Under the pieces are notes generated by a model. That model had not been told where the DNA came from, made no database searches, and saw only the letters and a list, made by a program, of their open reading frames with translations. Positions 52,730 to 61,616 of a stretch of DNA of 64,000 nucleotides are shown here, piece after piece. How positions within the stretch are numbered: the first letter of the stretch is position 1; each line of letters opens with the position of its first letter. The stretch is from Geodermatophilus obscurus (lineage in GTDB: Bacteria > Actinomycetota > Actinomycetes > Mycobacteriales > Geodermatophilaceae), in NCBI RefSeq assembly GCF_900115395.1, contig NZ_FOWE01000008.1:209195-273194 (forward strand), read 5' to 3'. Made by a program: the position numbers and the translations under genes.

Positions 52730-53409
52730 GCGGCCACCAGGTACCCGACGCCGAACGGCGCCTCGTCGGCGAGCAGCCGGCCGGTGACCTCCCGGCCGGT
52801 CAGCAGGGCGCCGACCGCCCGCCACACCGGCACGCCCGCCGCCAGCAGCCGCGCGCCTTCCGCGGTGTCGAGGGCGGCCAGCGCCGCGGCGTCCCCGGCG
52901 GCCAGGGCGGCGGCGACGGCGGCGTCGAACGGGGCCGCGGCGTCGTCGAGGTGCCCGGGCGCCTTCAGGCTGCGGCGGGCGGAGCCGTCCCCCATGGCCA
53001 GCACCACGACCGGCCCGGGGAGCCCGGCGACGACGCCGGCCAGGTCCTGCGGGCCGACGCCGACCCGCGCGCCGGCGTGCCCGGTCGCGTCGAGCAGCCA
53101 GGCGCCGACGGTCAGGCCCAGGGGTGTCCGCCGGCCGCCCGGGCGCAGGCCGCCGTCCAGTGGCAGCTCGACGTCGACGCCGAAACCGCGCAGGTCCCCG
53201 CCGTCGCCGGGCCCGTAGCGACCCTCGGCGTCCGGGGCGACGACGACCACCACGTCCGGCCGGGCGGCGAGGACGGCGTCGACGGCCTCGGCGCAGGCGC
53301 CGCGAAGCCCGGCGGTGTCCGCCGCGGCCCGGCCGGCGACCTGCGGCAGCAGCAGCGGGGGGCACGGGCAGAAGGCGACCGAGACCGGTCCGGAGGGCGG
53401 GCTGCTCAC
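52714..53409 (-). CDS. LigB-like (class III extradiol dioxygenase-fold) protein, probably non-catalytic
   Basis: 231 aa. The fold pattern (PDVVVVVAPDAEG, LGLTVGAWLLDATGH, VVLAMGDGSARRSLKAPGHL, PFGVGYLVAAWQS) matches the LigB-superfamily protein encoded next to miaA in many Actinobacteria. The N-terminal VAFCPCPPLLLPQVAG lacks the SHG metal-ligand His of true dioxygenases. Role unknown; the tight operon with miaA and dapF implies a conserved function. Confidence 0.8.
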   Translation of the reverse strand: MSSPPSGPVSVAFCPCPPLLLPQVAGRAAADTAGLRGACAEAVDAVLAARPDVVVVVAPDAEGRYGPGDGGDLRGFGVDVELPLDGGLRPGGRRTPLGLTVGAWLLDATGHAGARVGVGPQDLAGVVAGLPGPVVVLAMGDGSARRSLKAPGHLDDAAAPFDAAVAAALAAGDAAALAALDTAEGARLLAAGVPVWRAVGALLTGREVTGRLLADEAPFGVGYLVAAWQSS

Positions 53410-53436
53410 CGCAGCAGTGTCGCGGATGCGGCGTGG

Positions 53437-53442
53437 GACACT
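53437..53442 (+). promoter_or_regulatory. Possible -10 for a leaderless DUF349 transcript
   Basis: GACACT is followed by exactly 7 nt before GTG 53450, with no ribosome-binding site. The first base deviates from TANNNT, so the call is tentative. Confidence 0.35.
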
Positions 53443-53449
53443 GCGGTGC

Positions 53450-55021
53450 GTGTCGAGCACGGAGAACCCCGGAGCCAGGTCGCAGCAGGTCCCCGTCCCC
53501 GAGACGGCCGGCCCGGACGCGGTCACCCCCGACGCCGGGACGCCCGCCGCGCCCACCCCCGAGGCGGCCGCGCTGGCCGACCCGACGGCGGACGGGACGG
53601 CCCCGCCGGAGGCCACGGCGGAGGTGCAGCCGGAGGTGCCGGCGACGGTGCCGGCGCCACAGGAGACCTCCCCCACCGAGCAGACCGTCGCCGTCCCCGC
53701 CGAGCAGACCGTGACCGTCCCCGCCGAGGAGCCCGCCGCGGCCGAGGGCTCGGTGCCCGAGCGGACCGTGCCCGTCCCCGCCCGGCCGGCTCCCGCCGTG
53801 GCGACCGTCTCCGACCCCGCGCAGTGGGGCCGCGTCGACGAGGACGGCACCGTCTACGTGCGCACCGCCGACGGCGAGCGCGCGGTCGGCTCGTGGCAGG
53901 CCGGCGACCCGGCCGCGGGGCTGGCGCACTTCGCCCGTCGCTACGACGACCTCGCCACCGAGGTGTCCCTGCTCGAGGCGCGGCTGAAGGCGCACACCGG
54001 CAACCCGTCGGAGATCCGGGCCAAGGTACAGGCGCTGGCCGACTCCATCCCGACCGCGACGGCCGTCGGCGACCTCGACGGCCTGGCCGCCCGCGCCCGC
54101 GCCATGATCGGGACCGCCGACTCCGCCGCCGCCGAGTCGCGCGCCGAAAAGGCCGCCGCCCGCGCCGCGCAGGTCGCCCGCAAGGAGGCGCTGGCCGCCG
54201 AGGCCGAGCAGATCGCCGCGGAGTCGACGTCGTGGAAGACCGCCGGCGACCGGCTCAAGGCGATCGTCGAGGAGTGGAAGACCATCCGCGGCATCGACCG
54301 CAAGACCGACGAGGCGCTGTGGTCGCGGTTCGCCGCGGCGCGCGACGCGTTCGGCCGCCGGCGGGGCGCCCACTTCGCCGCGCTCGACGTCCAGCGCGGC
54401 GAGGCCCGCGCGGCCAAGCAGGCGCTCATCGCCGAGGCGCAGCAGCTGTCGACGTCCACCGACTGGGGCCCGACCAGCGCGGCCATGCGCTCGCTGATGG
54501 ACCGCTGGAAGGCCGTGCCCCGCACCGGCCGCGACGGCGACGACGACCTGTGGAAGCAGTTCCGCGCCGCCCAGGACGTCTTCTTCACCGCCCGCGCCGA
54601 GTCCGACAAGGCCCGCAACTCCGAGCAGCTGACCAACCAGCAGGCCAAGGAGGAGCTGCTCGCCGAGGCCGAGAAGCTCGACCCGACCGGCGACCTGCGG
54701 GGCGCGCAGGCGGCGTTGCGGCGCATCCAGGAGCGCTACGACGCGATCGGCCACGTGCCGCGCGGGGCGATGCGCTCGCTGGAGGACCGCATGCAGGCAG
54801 TCGAGCAGCGGATCCGCGGCGCGGCCGACTCCGGGCGGGTGCGCTCGGCGCCGGAGAACCCGATGGTCACCTCGATGCGGGCAGCGGTCACCAAGGCCGA
54901 GGAGCAGCTGGCCAAGGCCGAGGCCGCCGGCGACGCCCGCCGCATCGACGAGGCCAGGGTGAACCTGGCGACCCGCCGCGAGTGGCTGGCCGAGGCCGAG
55001 CGGGCGGCCTCCCGCCGCTGA
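53450..55021 (+). CDS. DUF349-domain protein
   Basis: 523 aa. The first 120 residues are disordered and Pro/Thr/Val-rich (VAVPAEQTVTVPAEEP). A small domain follows (WGRVDEDGTVYVRTADGERA), then helical DUF349 repeats (SWKTAGDRLKAIVEEWKTIR, DWGPTSAAMRSLMDRWKAVP, DLRGAQAALRRIQERYDAIG), each with the conserved W/K pattern. DUF349 proteins are RNA-associated or stress-linked in scattered reports, but the mechanism is unknown. It is divergent from the LigB-like/miaA operon. Confidence 0.88.
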   Translation: MSSTENPGARSQQVPVPETAGPDAVTPDAGTPAAPTPEAAALADPTADGTAPPEATAEVQPEVPATVPAPQETSPTEQTVAVPAEQTVTVPAEEPAAAEGSVPERTVPVPARPAPAVATVSDPAQWGRVDEDGTVYVRTADGERAVGSWQAGDPAAGLAHFARRYDDLATEVSLLEARLKAHTGNPSEIRAKVQALADSIPTATAVGDLDGLAARARAMIGTADSAAAESRAEKAAARAAQVARKEALAAEAEQIAAESTSWKTAGDRLKAIVEEWKTIRGIDRKTDEALWSRFAAARDAFGRRRGAHFAALDVQRGEARAAKQALIAEAQQLSTSTDWGPTSAAMRSLMDRWKAVPRTGRDGDDDLWKQFRAAQDVFFTARAESDKARNSEQLTNQQAKEELLAEAEKLDPTGDLRGAQAALRRIQERYDAIGHVPRGAMRSLEDRMQAVEQRIRGAADSGRVRSAPENPMVTSMRAAVTKAEEQLAKAEAAGDARRIDEARVNLATRREWLAEAERAASRR

Positions 55022-55022
55022 C

Positions 55023-55110
55023 GCACGATCAGGTGGGCTCAGCGCCGCGCGTCCTGGCTCACCTCCGACGGTGAGCCAGGACGCGGCACGATCAGGTCAC
55101 CTGATCGTGC
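55023..55110. repeat. Composite palindromic element between convergent genes
   Basis: A perfect 15-bp stem (55049-55063 with 55070-55084, loop TCCGAC) is followed by a 25-nt palindrome (55086-55110, arms GCACGATCAGGT). A third copy of the arm lies at 55023-55034 and can pair with 55099-55110 instead. It sits between the DUF349 and miaB ends and probably terminates both, but it looks like a REP-type element. Confidence 0.8.
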
Positions 55111-55143
55111 GCGGGCCCCGTCGCTGACCAGCCGCCGGCTCGC

Positions 55144-56619
55144 TCAGCAGCCGCCGACGGGAGCGAGCGGGGGCGGGACGCCGATCCCCGGCATGCCGAG
55201 CGGGACGCCGGGCGTCGTCGGGCGGGTGCCGGCCTCGTGCGCGTCGCCGGCGCGGGTGCGCCGGTGCGACAGCAGTGGCCCGTCGGCGACGAGGTGGTGC
55301 GGCGCGGCCCCGGTGACGACGGTCTCGACGACGTCGCCGGGGCGCACCCCCGCGCCGCCGGCGAAGTGCACCAGCCGGCCGTCGCGGGCGCGGCCGCTCA
55401 TCCGGCCCGTCCGCGCGTCCTTGCTGCCCTCCCCCGCAGCGGCCAGCAGCTCGACGGTGCGCCCGACCTGCCCCCGGTTCTCCGCCCAACTGATCTCGTC
55501 CTGCAGCGCGGTCAGCCGCAGGTAACGCTCCTGCACGACCTCCTTGGGCAGCTGGCCGTCCATGTCGGCGGCCGGCGTCCCGGGGCGCTTGGAGTACTGG
55601 AAGGTGAAGGCGCTGGCGAACCGCGCCTGCCGGACGACCTCGAGGGTCTGCTCGAAGTCGGCCTCGGTCTCGCCGGGGAAACCGACGATGACGTCGGTGG
55701 TGATCGCGGCGTCGGGCATCGCGGCGCGGACCCGGTCGATGATCCCGAGGTAGCGGTCCTGCCGGTAGCCGCGGCGCATTCGGCGCAGGACGTCGTCGGA
55801 CCCGCTCTGCAGCGGCATGTGCAACTGGTGACAGACGGCCGGCGTCTCGGCCATCGCCTCGATGACGTCGTCGGTGAACTCGCGCGGGTGCGGGCTGGTG
55901 AAGCGGACCCGCTCCAGCCCCTCGATGCGCCCGGTCGCGCGCAGCAGGTCGGCGAAGGCGCCCCGGTCGCGGAACTCCACGCCGTAGGCGTTGACGTTCT
56001 GGCCGAGCAGCGTCACCTCGAGCACGCCCTGGTCGACCAGAGCCTGCACCTCGGCGAGGACATCCCCCGGCCGGCGGTCCCGCTCCTTGCCGCGCAGCGC
56101 CGGCACGATGCAGAACGTGCACGTGTTGTTGCACCCGACGCTGATGGACACCCACCCGGCGTAGGCGGACTCCCGCCGGGCCGGCAGCGTCGACGGGAAC
56201 ACCTCGAGCGCCTCGGCGATCTCCACCTGGGCCTCGGCGTTGTGCCGCGCGCGCTCCAGCAGCGCCGGCAGCGACCCCACGTTGTGCGTGCCGAAGACGA
56301 CGTCGACCCACGGGGCGCGGCGGACGATCTCCCCGCGGTCCTTCTGCGCCAGGCACCCGCCGACGGCGATCTGCATGCCCGGATGGGCGTCCTTCACCGG
56401 GCGCAGGTGGCCGAGGTTGCCGTAGAGGCGGTTGTCGGCGTTCTCCCGCACCGCGCACGTGTTGAGCACGACGACGTCGGCGTCCTGGCCCTCCGGTGCG
56501 GCGGCGTAGCCGGCGGCCTCGAGCAGCCCGGACAGCCGCTCGGAGTCGTGCACGTTCATCTGGCACCCGTAGGTGCGCACCCGGTAGGTGCGCGGCGGGC
56601 TGGCGAGCTCGGTTCCCAT
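55144..56619 (-). CDS. miaB: tRNA-2-methylthio-N6-dimethylallyladenosine synthase
   Basis: 491 aa. The N-terminal [4Fe-4S] cluster has Cys19, Cys55 and Cys89; the radical-SAM cluster is CNNTCTFC (Cys163, 167, 170); a TRAM domain follows ([32 protein letters not shown]). It methylthiolates i6A37 made by MiaA. The C-terminal 45 residues are a Pro/Gly-rich extension. ATG start; divergent from the glutamate operon. Confidence 0.97.
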   Translation of the reverse strand: MGTELASPPRTYRVRTYGCQMNVHDSERLSGLLEAAGYAAAPEGQDADVVVLNTCAVRENADNRLYGNLGHLRPVKDAHPGMQIAVGGCLAQKDRGEIVRRAPWVDVVFGTHNVGSLPALLERARHNAEAQVEIAEALEVFPSTLPARRESAYAGWVSISVGCNNTCTFCIVPALRGKERDRRPGDVLAEVQALVDQGVLEVTLLGQNVNAYGVEFRDRGAFADLLRATGRIEGLERVRFTSPHPREFTDDVIEAMAETPAVCHQLHMPLQSGSDDVLRRMRRGYRQDRYLGIIDRVRAAMPDAAITTDVIVGFPGETEADFEQTLEVVRQARFASAFTFQYSKRPGTPAADMDGQLPKEVVQERYLRLTALQDEISWAENRGQVGRTVELLAAAGEGSKDARTGRMSGRARDGRLVHFAGGAGVRPGDVVETVVTGAAPHHLVADGPLLSHRRTRAGDAHEAGTRPTTPGVPLGMPGIGVPPPLAPVGGC

Positions 56620-56740
56620 GGCGCTGACGAGGGTACGGCGCGCGGCCGACGCCCCGTGGCGACCGCGGTGTCGTCACGGCCAGCGCTGATCCGTTACTGG
56701 TTCGTGATGACCTCGGGACCGCGCCGTCCCCCTGCGGCCC

Positions 56741-56746
56741 TAGTGT
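56741..56746 (+). promoter_or_regulatory. -10 element of a leaderless gluABCD transcript
   Basis: TAGTGT is followed by exactly 7 nt before GTG 56754 and no Shine-Dalgarno is present. Confidence 0.55.
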
Positions 56747-56753
56747 CTGCCGC

Positions 56754-57509
56754 GTGACCAGCCAGACCGCCGGAGGACCTCTCGTCCAGCTCACCGGCGT
56801 CAACAAGTGGTTCGGCGACCTGCACGTCCTCCAGGACATCGACCTGGGGATCGACCGTGGCGAGGTGGTCGTCGTCATCGGGCCCTCGGGTTCGGGCAAG
56901 TCCACGCTGTGCCGCACGATCAACCGGCTGGAGTCGATCCAGCAGGGCGAGATCAGCATCGACGGCGAGAAGCTCCCCGAGGAGGGCAAGGCCCTCGCGC
57001 GGCTGCGCAGCGACGTGGGCATGGTCTTCCAGAGCTTCAACCTCTTCGCCCACAAGACGATCCTGCAGAACGTCACGCTGGCGCCGACCCGCGTGCGCCG
57101 GCAGTCCAAGGCACAGGCCGAGCAGCGCGCCCGCGAACTGCTCGAACGCGTCGGCGTCAGCGCCCAGGCCGACAAGTACCCGGCCCAGCTGTCAGGTGGC
57201 CAGCAGCAGCGCGTCGCCATCGCCCGCGCCCTGGCCATGGACCCGAAGGTCATGCTCTTCGACGAGCCGACCTCGGCCCTCGACCCCGAGATGATCAACG
57301 AGGTCCTCGACGTCATGGTGGGCCTGGCCCGCGACGGCATGACGATGATCGTCGTCACCCACGAGATGGGCTTCGCCCGCAAGGCGGCCAACCGGGTCGT
57401 GTTCATGGACGGCGGCCGGATCGTCGAGGCCGCCGACCCCGAGACCTTCTTCACGGCTCCGCGCTCGGACCGGGCGCGCGACTTCCTGTCCAAGATCCTC
57501 AACCACTGA
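56754..57509 (+). CDS. gluA: Glutamate ABC transporter ATP-binding protein
   Basis: 251 aa. Walker [11 protein letters not shown]-loop [12 protein letters not shown], signature [15 protein letters not shown], Walker [15 protein letters not shown], and His in VVTHEMGF. This is the polar-amino-acid subfamily; gene order GluA-B-C-D matches the Corynebacterium glutamate uptake system. First gene of the operon. Confidence 0.95.
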   Translation: MTSQTAGGPLVQLTGVNKWFGDLHVLQDIDLGIDRGEVVVVIGPSGSGKSTLCRTINRLESIQQGEISIDGEKLPEEGKALARLRSDVGMVFQSFNLFAHKTILQNVTLAPTRVRRQSKAQAEQRARELLERVGVSAQADKYPAQLSGGQQQRVAIARALAMDPKVMLFDEPTSALDPEMINEVLDVMVGLARDGMTMIVVTHEMGFARKAANRVVFMDGGRIVEAADPETFFTAPRSDRARDFLSKILNH

Positions 57510-57541
57510 CGTCCACGCACCACCGCACCGGGAGGACCCCC

Positions 57542-58432
57542 ATGCGCACCACCCGCAACCTCGCCGCACTGGCGGCGCTCGGCCTGGCGCTGAGCGCCTG
57601 TGCCAGCGAGGCCGGCAACCAGGCGACGGAGTCGGCGGAGAACACCGCCGAGGTGCAGGAGGACGTCGAGTTCGACGCCGGCACCACGATGGCGGAGCTC
57701 AACGAGGCCGGCGCGATCACCATCGGCACCAAGTTCGACCAGCCCGGCTTCGGCCTGCTCAACCCCGACGGTGTCCCCGAGGGCTTCGACGTCGAGATCG
57801 GCAAGCTGATCGCGGCCGAGCTGGGCATCGCGGCGGAGGAGATCGAGTGGGTGGAGACCGTCTCGGCCAACCGCGAGCCGTTCATCCAGAACGGCCAGGT
57901 CGACATGGTGATCGCGACCTACACGATCAACGACGCCCGCAAGCAGCTCGTCGACTTCGCCGGGCCGTACTACCTCGCCGGCCAGGACATCATGGTCGCC
58001 GCCGGCAACCCCGAGGGCATCCAGGGCCCCGACGACCTCGCCGGCAAGAACGTCTGCTCGGTCGAGGGCTCGACCCCGGCGCAGAACATCCGGGACAACT
58101 ACCCCGAGGCCACGCTGACGCTCTTCGACGTCTACTCGAAGTGCGCCGACGCGCTCACGAACGGCCAGGTCCAGGCGGTGACCACCGACAACGTCATCCT
58201 CACCGGCCTGGTCGCCGGCAACCCCGAGGGCTTCGAGCTGGTGGGCAACCCGTTCACCGAGGAGCCCTACGGCATCGGCCTGACCCTGGGTGACACCGAC
58301 TTCCGCAACTTCGTCAACGACGTGCTCGAGGAGTCCTTCGAGAACGGCAGCTGGGCCGACGCCTGGGACCGCACGGCCGGTGCGATCACCGGCGAGGAGG
58401 CCCCGGAGCCGCCGCAGGTCGACCGCTACTGA
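57542..58432 (+). CDS. gluB: Glutamate-binding lipoprotein
   Basis: 296 aa. Lipoprotein signal LAALAALGLALSAC with lipobox Cys20, then a periplasmic-binding-protein fold (GAITIGTKFDQPGFGLLNPD, GFDVEIGKLIAAELGI, DMVIATYTINDARKQLVDFA). GGGAGGA precedes the ATG. It delivers glutamate or a related acidic amino acid to GluCD. A strong hairpin follows the gene. Confidence 0.94.
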   Translation: MRTTRNLAALAALGLALSACASEAGNQATESAENTAEVQEDVEFDAGTTMAELNEAGAITIGTKFDQPGFGLLNPDGVPEGFDVEIGKLIAAELGIAAEEIEWVETVSANREPFIQNGQVDMVIATYTINDARKQLVDFAGPYYLAGQDIMVAAGNPEGIQGPDDLAGKNVCSVEGSTPAQNIRDNYPEATLTLFDVYSKCADALTNGQVQAVTTDNVILTGLVAGNPEGFELVGNPFTEEPYGIGLTLGDTDFRNFVNDVLEESFENGSWADAWDRTAGAITGEEAPEPPQVDRY

Positions 58433-58438
58433 TGCCGG

Positions 58439-58480
58439 GGCGGGCCGTCGTCCGGGGGATCCCCCGGACGACGGCCCGCC
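58439..58480. promoter_or_regulatory. 42-nt perfect palindrome between gluB and gluC
   Basis: GGCGGGCCGTCGTCCGGGGG and its complement meet at GGATCC, giving an effectively 19-bp stem with a 4-nt turn, 4 bp past the gluB stop. It probably attenuates transcription or protects the gluAB mRNA 3' end so that binding protein exceeds permease. Confidence 0.8.
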
Positions 58481-58507
58481 GTCCGTCGGACCTCGGGAGG
58501 AGGCGCC

Positions 58508-59155
58508 GTGCAGTTCTACGCCGACAACGCGGGCCTGTTCTGGGACGCGTTCCTGACCACGCTCGGGATGTCCGTGCTGGCCGGGCTGCTCGCCGTCGTG
58601 CTCGGCACGCTGCTGGCCGCCTTCCGGGTCAGCCCGATCCTGCCGCTGCGCGGGCTGGCCACCTTCTACGTGGAGACCTTCCGCAACACCCCGCTGACGG
58701 TGGTCTTCTTCTTCATCATCTTCGGGCTGCCGCAGATCGACTTCGTCATCGGCTTCTTCCCCGGCTCGGTCCTGGCCGTCGGCCTCTACACCGCCGCCTT
58801 CGTCTGCGAGGCGGTCCGGTCCGGCATCAACTCCGTGTCCCCGGGACAGGCCGAGGCCGCGCGGGCCCTGGGGCTCACCTTCGGGCAGTCGCTGCGCCAG
58901 GTGGTCCTCCCCCAGGCCTTCCGGACCGTGGTCCCCCCGCTGGGCAACGTGCTGATCGCCATGGTCAAGAACACCTCGATCGCGGCGGGGTTCTCCGTGA
59001 GCGAGCTGAGCTCGCTGCTGCCGCGGCTGGTCAACGCCAACGCCGGTGAACTCGTCCTCGTGCTGGTGGGCGTCGTGGCCTGCTACATGGTGATCACGCT
59101 GCCTGCGGCCCTGGCCCTCAACCGCATCGAGCGACGGGTGGCGATCCTGCGATGA
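58508..59155 (+). CDS. gluC: Glutamate ABC transporter permease
   Basis: 215 aa, about five membrane segments; FYVETFRNTPLTVVFFFIIF and EAARALGLTFGQSLRQVVLP (the EAA loop that docks GluA) identify the HisM/polar-amino-acid permease family. GGGAGGAGG lies ahead of the GTG. Its stop overlaps gluD by 4 bp. Confidence 0.95.
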   Translation: MQFYADNAGLFWDAFLTTLGMSVLAGLLAVVLGTLLAAFRVSPILPLRGLATFYVETFRNTPLTVVFFFIIFGLPQIDFVIGFFPGSVLAVGLYTAAFVCEAVRSGINSVSPGQAEAARALGLTFGQSLRQVVLPQAFRTVVPPLGNVLIAMVKNTSIAAGFSVSELSSLLPRLVNANAGELVLVLVGVVACYMVITLPAALALNRIERRVAILR

Positions 59156-60045
59156 GCACCCCGGTCCTCTTCGACCTCCCGGGTCCCCGGGCGCGGGCCC
59201 GGATCCGCATCGCCACCATCGTGGGCGGGCTGCTGGTGCTCGCCGTGATCGCCTTCGTCCTGTGGCGGCTCGGTGGCAACGGCCAGCTCGATCCGGCGCG
59301 GTGGTCGGTGCTGACCGACCCGCGCACCGGCGTGCCGCAGGCGCTGGGCGAGGCGCTCGTGCGGACCCTGCAGGTGGCCGCCGTCGGCATGGTGCTGGCC
59401 ACCGCGCTCGGGCTGCTGCTGGCCGTGGGCCGGCTGTCCGACCACCGCTGGCTGCGGATCCCGTCGGCGACGTTCATCGAGTTCTTCCGGGCCATCCCGC
59501 TGCTGGTGGTCATCTTCGCGCTGTACTTCGTGCTGCCGAAGTTCGGTGCCGAGATCAGCGCCTTCGCCGCGCTGACCGGCGGGCTGGTCCTCTACAACGC
59601 CTCGGTGTTGGCCGAGATCTTCCGCGCCGGCATCCTGTCGGTCGACCGCGGCCAGCGCGAGGCCGCCTTCGGGCTCGGCATGCGCAAGGGCCAGGTCATG
59701 ACCCTGGTGCTGCTGCCCCAGGCCATCCGCCGGATGCTGCCGGTGCTGGTGGCGCAGCTGGTGGTGCTCCTGAAGGACAGCTCGCTGGGCTTCATCATCG
59801 GCTACTTCGAGCTGCTCCGGCAGGCGCGCAGCCTGGTCGAGTTCTTCACCCCACGCTTCGGCAACGAGTACACCTTCCAGCTCTACGTGGCGGCCGGCCT
59901 GATCTACATCGTGATCAACGTGCTGCTCTCGCAGGTCGCCAAGTACGTGGAAAAGCGCACCCGCCGCAACCGCAAGACGGCGGCCACCAGCGAGGTGGCG
60001 GCCTCCGCCGAGGCTCCGGTGGGCACGCCGGCCGGACCGGCCTGA
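59152..60045 (+). CDS. gluD: Glutamate ABC transporter permease
   Basis: 297 aa. ATFIEFFRAIPLLVVIFALY and EAAFGLGMRKGQVMTLVLLP (EAA loop) mark the same permease family as GluC, with which it forms the membrane channel. The C-terminal 30 residues are an Ala/Pro-rich cytosolic tail. ATGA overlap with gluC. Confidence 0.95.
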   Translation: MSTPVLFDLPGPRARARIRIATIVGGLLVLAVIAFVLWRLGGNGQLDPARWSVLTDPRTGVPQALGEALVRTLQVAAVGMVLATALGLLLAVGRLSDHRWLRIPSATFIEFFRAIPLLVVIFALYFVLPKFGAEISAFAALTGGLVLYNASVLAEIFRAGILSVDRGQREAAFGLGMRKGQVMTLVLLPQAIRRMLPVLVAQLVVLLKDSSLGFIIGYFELLRQARSLVEFFTPRFGNEYTFQLYVAAGLIYIVINVLLSQVAKYVEKRTRRNRKTAATSEVAASAEAPVGTPAGPA

Positions 60046-60161
60046 CCCGGGGCGGCGGGCCGGGGACACGGGCCGGTCACGGCGCGCACCTCCGGGCCCG
60101 TCGCCCACCCCGCTCGCCCGGGCTCGTCAGACCCGGCCGCGTGCCTGCCGATGGAGCAGGC

Positions 60162-60752
60162 GTGGACACCGCACTCCGCCCGATCGTGCCGCCGCTGCCG
60201 TCGCTGCCGTCGCTGGCGCGCCTGCCCGACGGGCAGACCGACGCCGCCCAGGACTTCGTGAACCGACTGCGCGCGGCCGCTCCGAGGTTCGCCGCCGCTG
60301 CGGGGGCGGACTCCGCCGTCGTCCGGGAGGTCGTACCGCCGGCCCGGCACCGCCGGGCGCGCTGCCGGGTGGTCCTGCGCGCCGCCGACGGCAGCGAGCG
60401 CGACCTGACCTTCCTCGGGCCGGTCAGCCGTGCCGCGGCACTCGCCGACCGGGCGTTCGCGTCGACCATCCAGCAGTGGCTGGACACCCGGCACGACGAC
60501 GAGGGCGCCGGCCTGGTCCCCGACGACGAGGCGCCCGGTGGCCACGCCGTCGACCTCACCGCCTGGACGCCGCCGACGGCCGTCTCAGCACTGCCGACCG
60601 CGGTGGTCCCCGCGGTGGCGGCCGGGAGTCTGCCGACCACGGCGATGCCCCTCGCCTCCCTCGCCGGCCGCTCTCCCCACGCGGCCGTGCCCGCTGCCCG
60701 GGGCGGCGACCTGCCCACCGAGGCCATCACGGTGGCACCGGTCGCCGGCTGA
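60162..60752 (+). CDS. Protein of unknown function with a repetitive Ala/Pro tail
   Basis: 196 aa. Residues 15-120 look folded (TDAAQDFVNRLRAAAPRFAA, CRVVLRAADGSERDLTFLGP, ADRAFASTIQQWLDTR); the rest repeats ALPTAVVPAVA/SLPTTAMPLASLA-like blocks. No signal peptide or membrane segment. GGAG 5 nt before the GTG supports the start. It lies between gluD and recX and is probably separately expressed. Confidence 0.65.
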   Translation: MDTALRPIVPPLPSLPSLARLPDGQTDAAQDFVNRLRAAAPRFAAAAGADSAVVREVVPPARHRRARCRVVLRAADGSERDLTFLGPVSRAAALADRAFASTIQQWLDTRHDDEGAGLVPDDEAPGGHAVDLTAWTPPTAVSALPTAVVPAVAAGSLPTTAMPLASLAGRSPHAAVPAARGGDLPTEAITVAPVAG

Positions 60753-60870
60753 CCGACCCGCTCGGCCCGGGAGCCGGTGCCCGCGCAGAGTGCTGCGGCC
60801 GCCGACCCCGGGCCGACGGGGCGCTCCTGGCCGGGCCGCGTCGTCCGGCGGGGACGGGGCGGGGAGCCGC

Positions 60871-61608
60871 TCAGGCGTCCTGGTCGCTCCAGCCGGAACC
60901 GCCGTCAGCGTCGGCGAGGTCGGTATCGGGGTCCACGGCACCGAAGCCGGTCTCGTCCATCACGTCTCGGACGACACCGGCGGCCAGCCCACCGCCGTAG
61001 CCCTTGCGGGCGAGCATCCCGATCAGCCGGCGGGTGGCGGTGGTGCGGTCCACACGGCGTAGCGACGGCAGCCGCCGCTCGACCAGGCGCCGGGCGGCGG
61101 CCCGCTCGTCGTCGTCGTCGACCCCGGCGAGGGCCTGCTCGGCCTCCTCGCCGTCGACGCCCTTGGCCCGCAGCTCCGCGCGCAGCGCCCGGCGGGCGAG
61201 GCCACGGCCGGCCTGGCGGGAGGTCACCCAGGCGCGGGCGAAGGCGGCGTCGTCGATGAGGCCGACCTCGCCGAACCGGTCGAGGACGGCGGTCGCCGCC
61301 TCCTCGGGGACGCCACGGCGCGCGAGCAGGTCGGCCAACTGCTGGCGGGTCTTCGCCGTGCCGGTCAGTGCCCGCAGGCAGATGGCGCGGGCCACCGCCT
61401 CGGGGTCGGCCGGCTCGTCGTCGGCCCCGTCGGGGCCGGGGAACGGAGCAGCGGCGGCCGGGCCGTCCGGGTCAGGGGACGGCCCGGACCGCCGCTGTGT
61501 GCGGCCGGCGCGATCGCCGAAGCCCGACTCGCGGGCCCGGCGTCCGCGCCGGCCGCCGGACCGGTCGGGGTCGGTCCCCTCGGGGAGCGCCCCGGACCAG
61601 CCGGTCAC
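60871..61608 (-). CDS. recX: Recombination regulator RecX
   Basis: 245 aa. Three-helix repeats typical of RecX follow a disordered 70-residue N-terminus: ICLRALTGTAKTRQQLADLL, VLDRFGEVGLIDDAAFARAW, RLIGMLARKGYGGGLAAGVV. It inhibits RecA filaments. The GTG is 8 bp after the recA stop, the standard operon. Confidence 0.95.
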   Translation of the reverse strand: MTGWSGALPEGTDPDRSGGRRGRRARESGFGDRAGRTQRRSGPSPDPDGPAAAAPFPGPDGADDEPADPEAVARAICLRALTGTAKTRQQLADLLARRGVPEEAATAVLDRFGEVGLIDDAAFARAWVTSRQAGRGLARRALRAELRAKGVDGEEAEQALAGVDDDDERAAARRLVERRLPSLRRVDRTTATRRLIGMLARKGYGGGLAAGVVRDVMDETGFGAVDPDTDLADADGGSGWSDQDA

Positions 61609-61616
61609 CGGACGGC

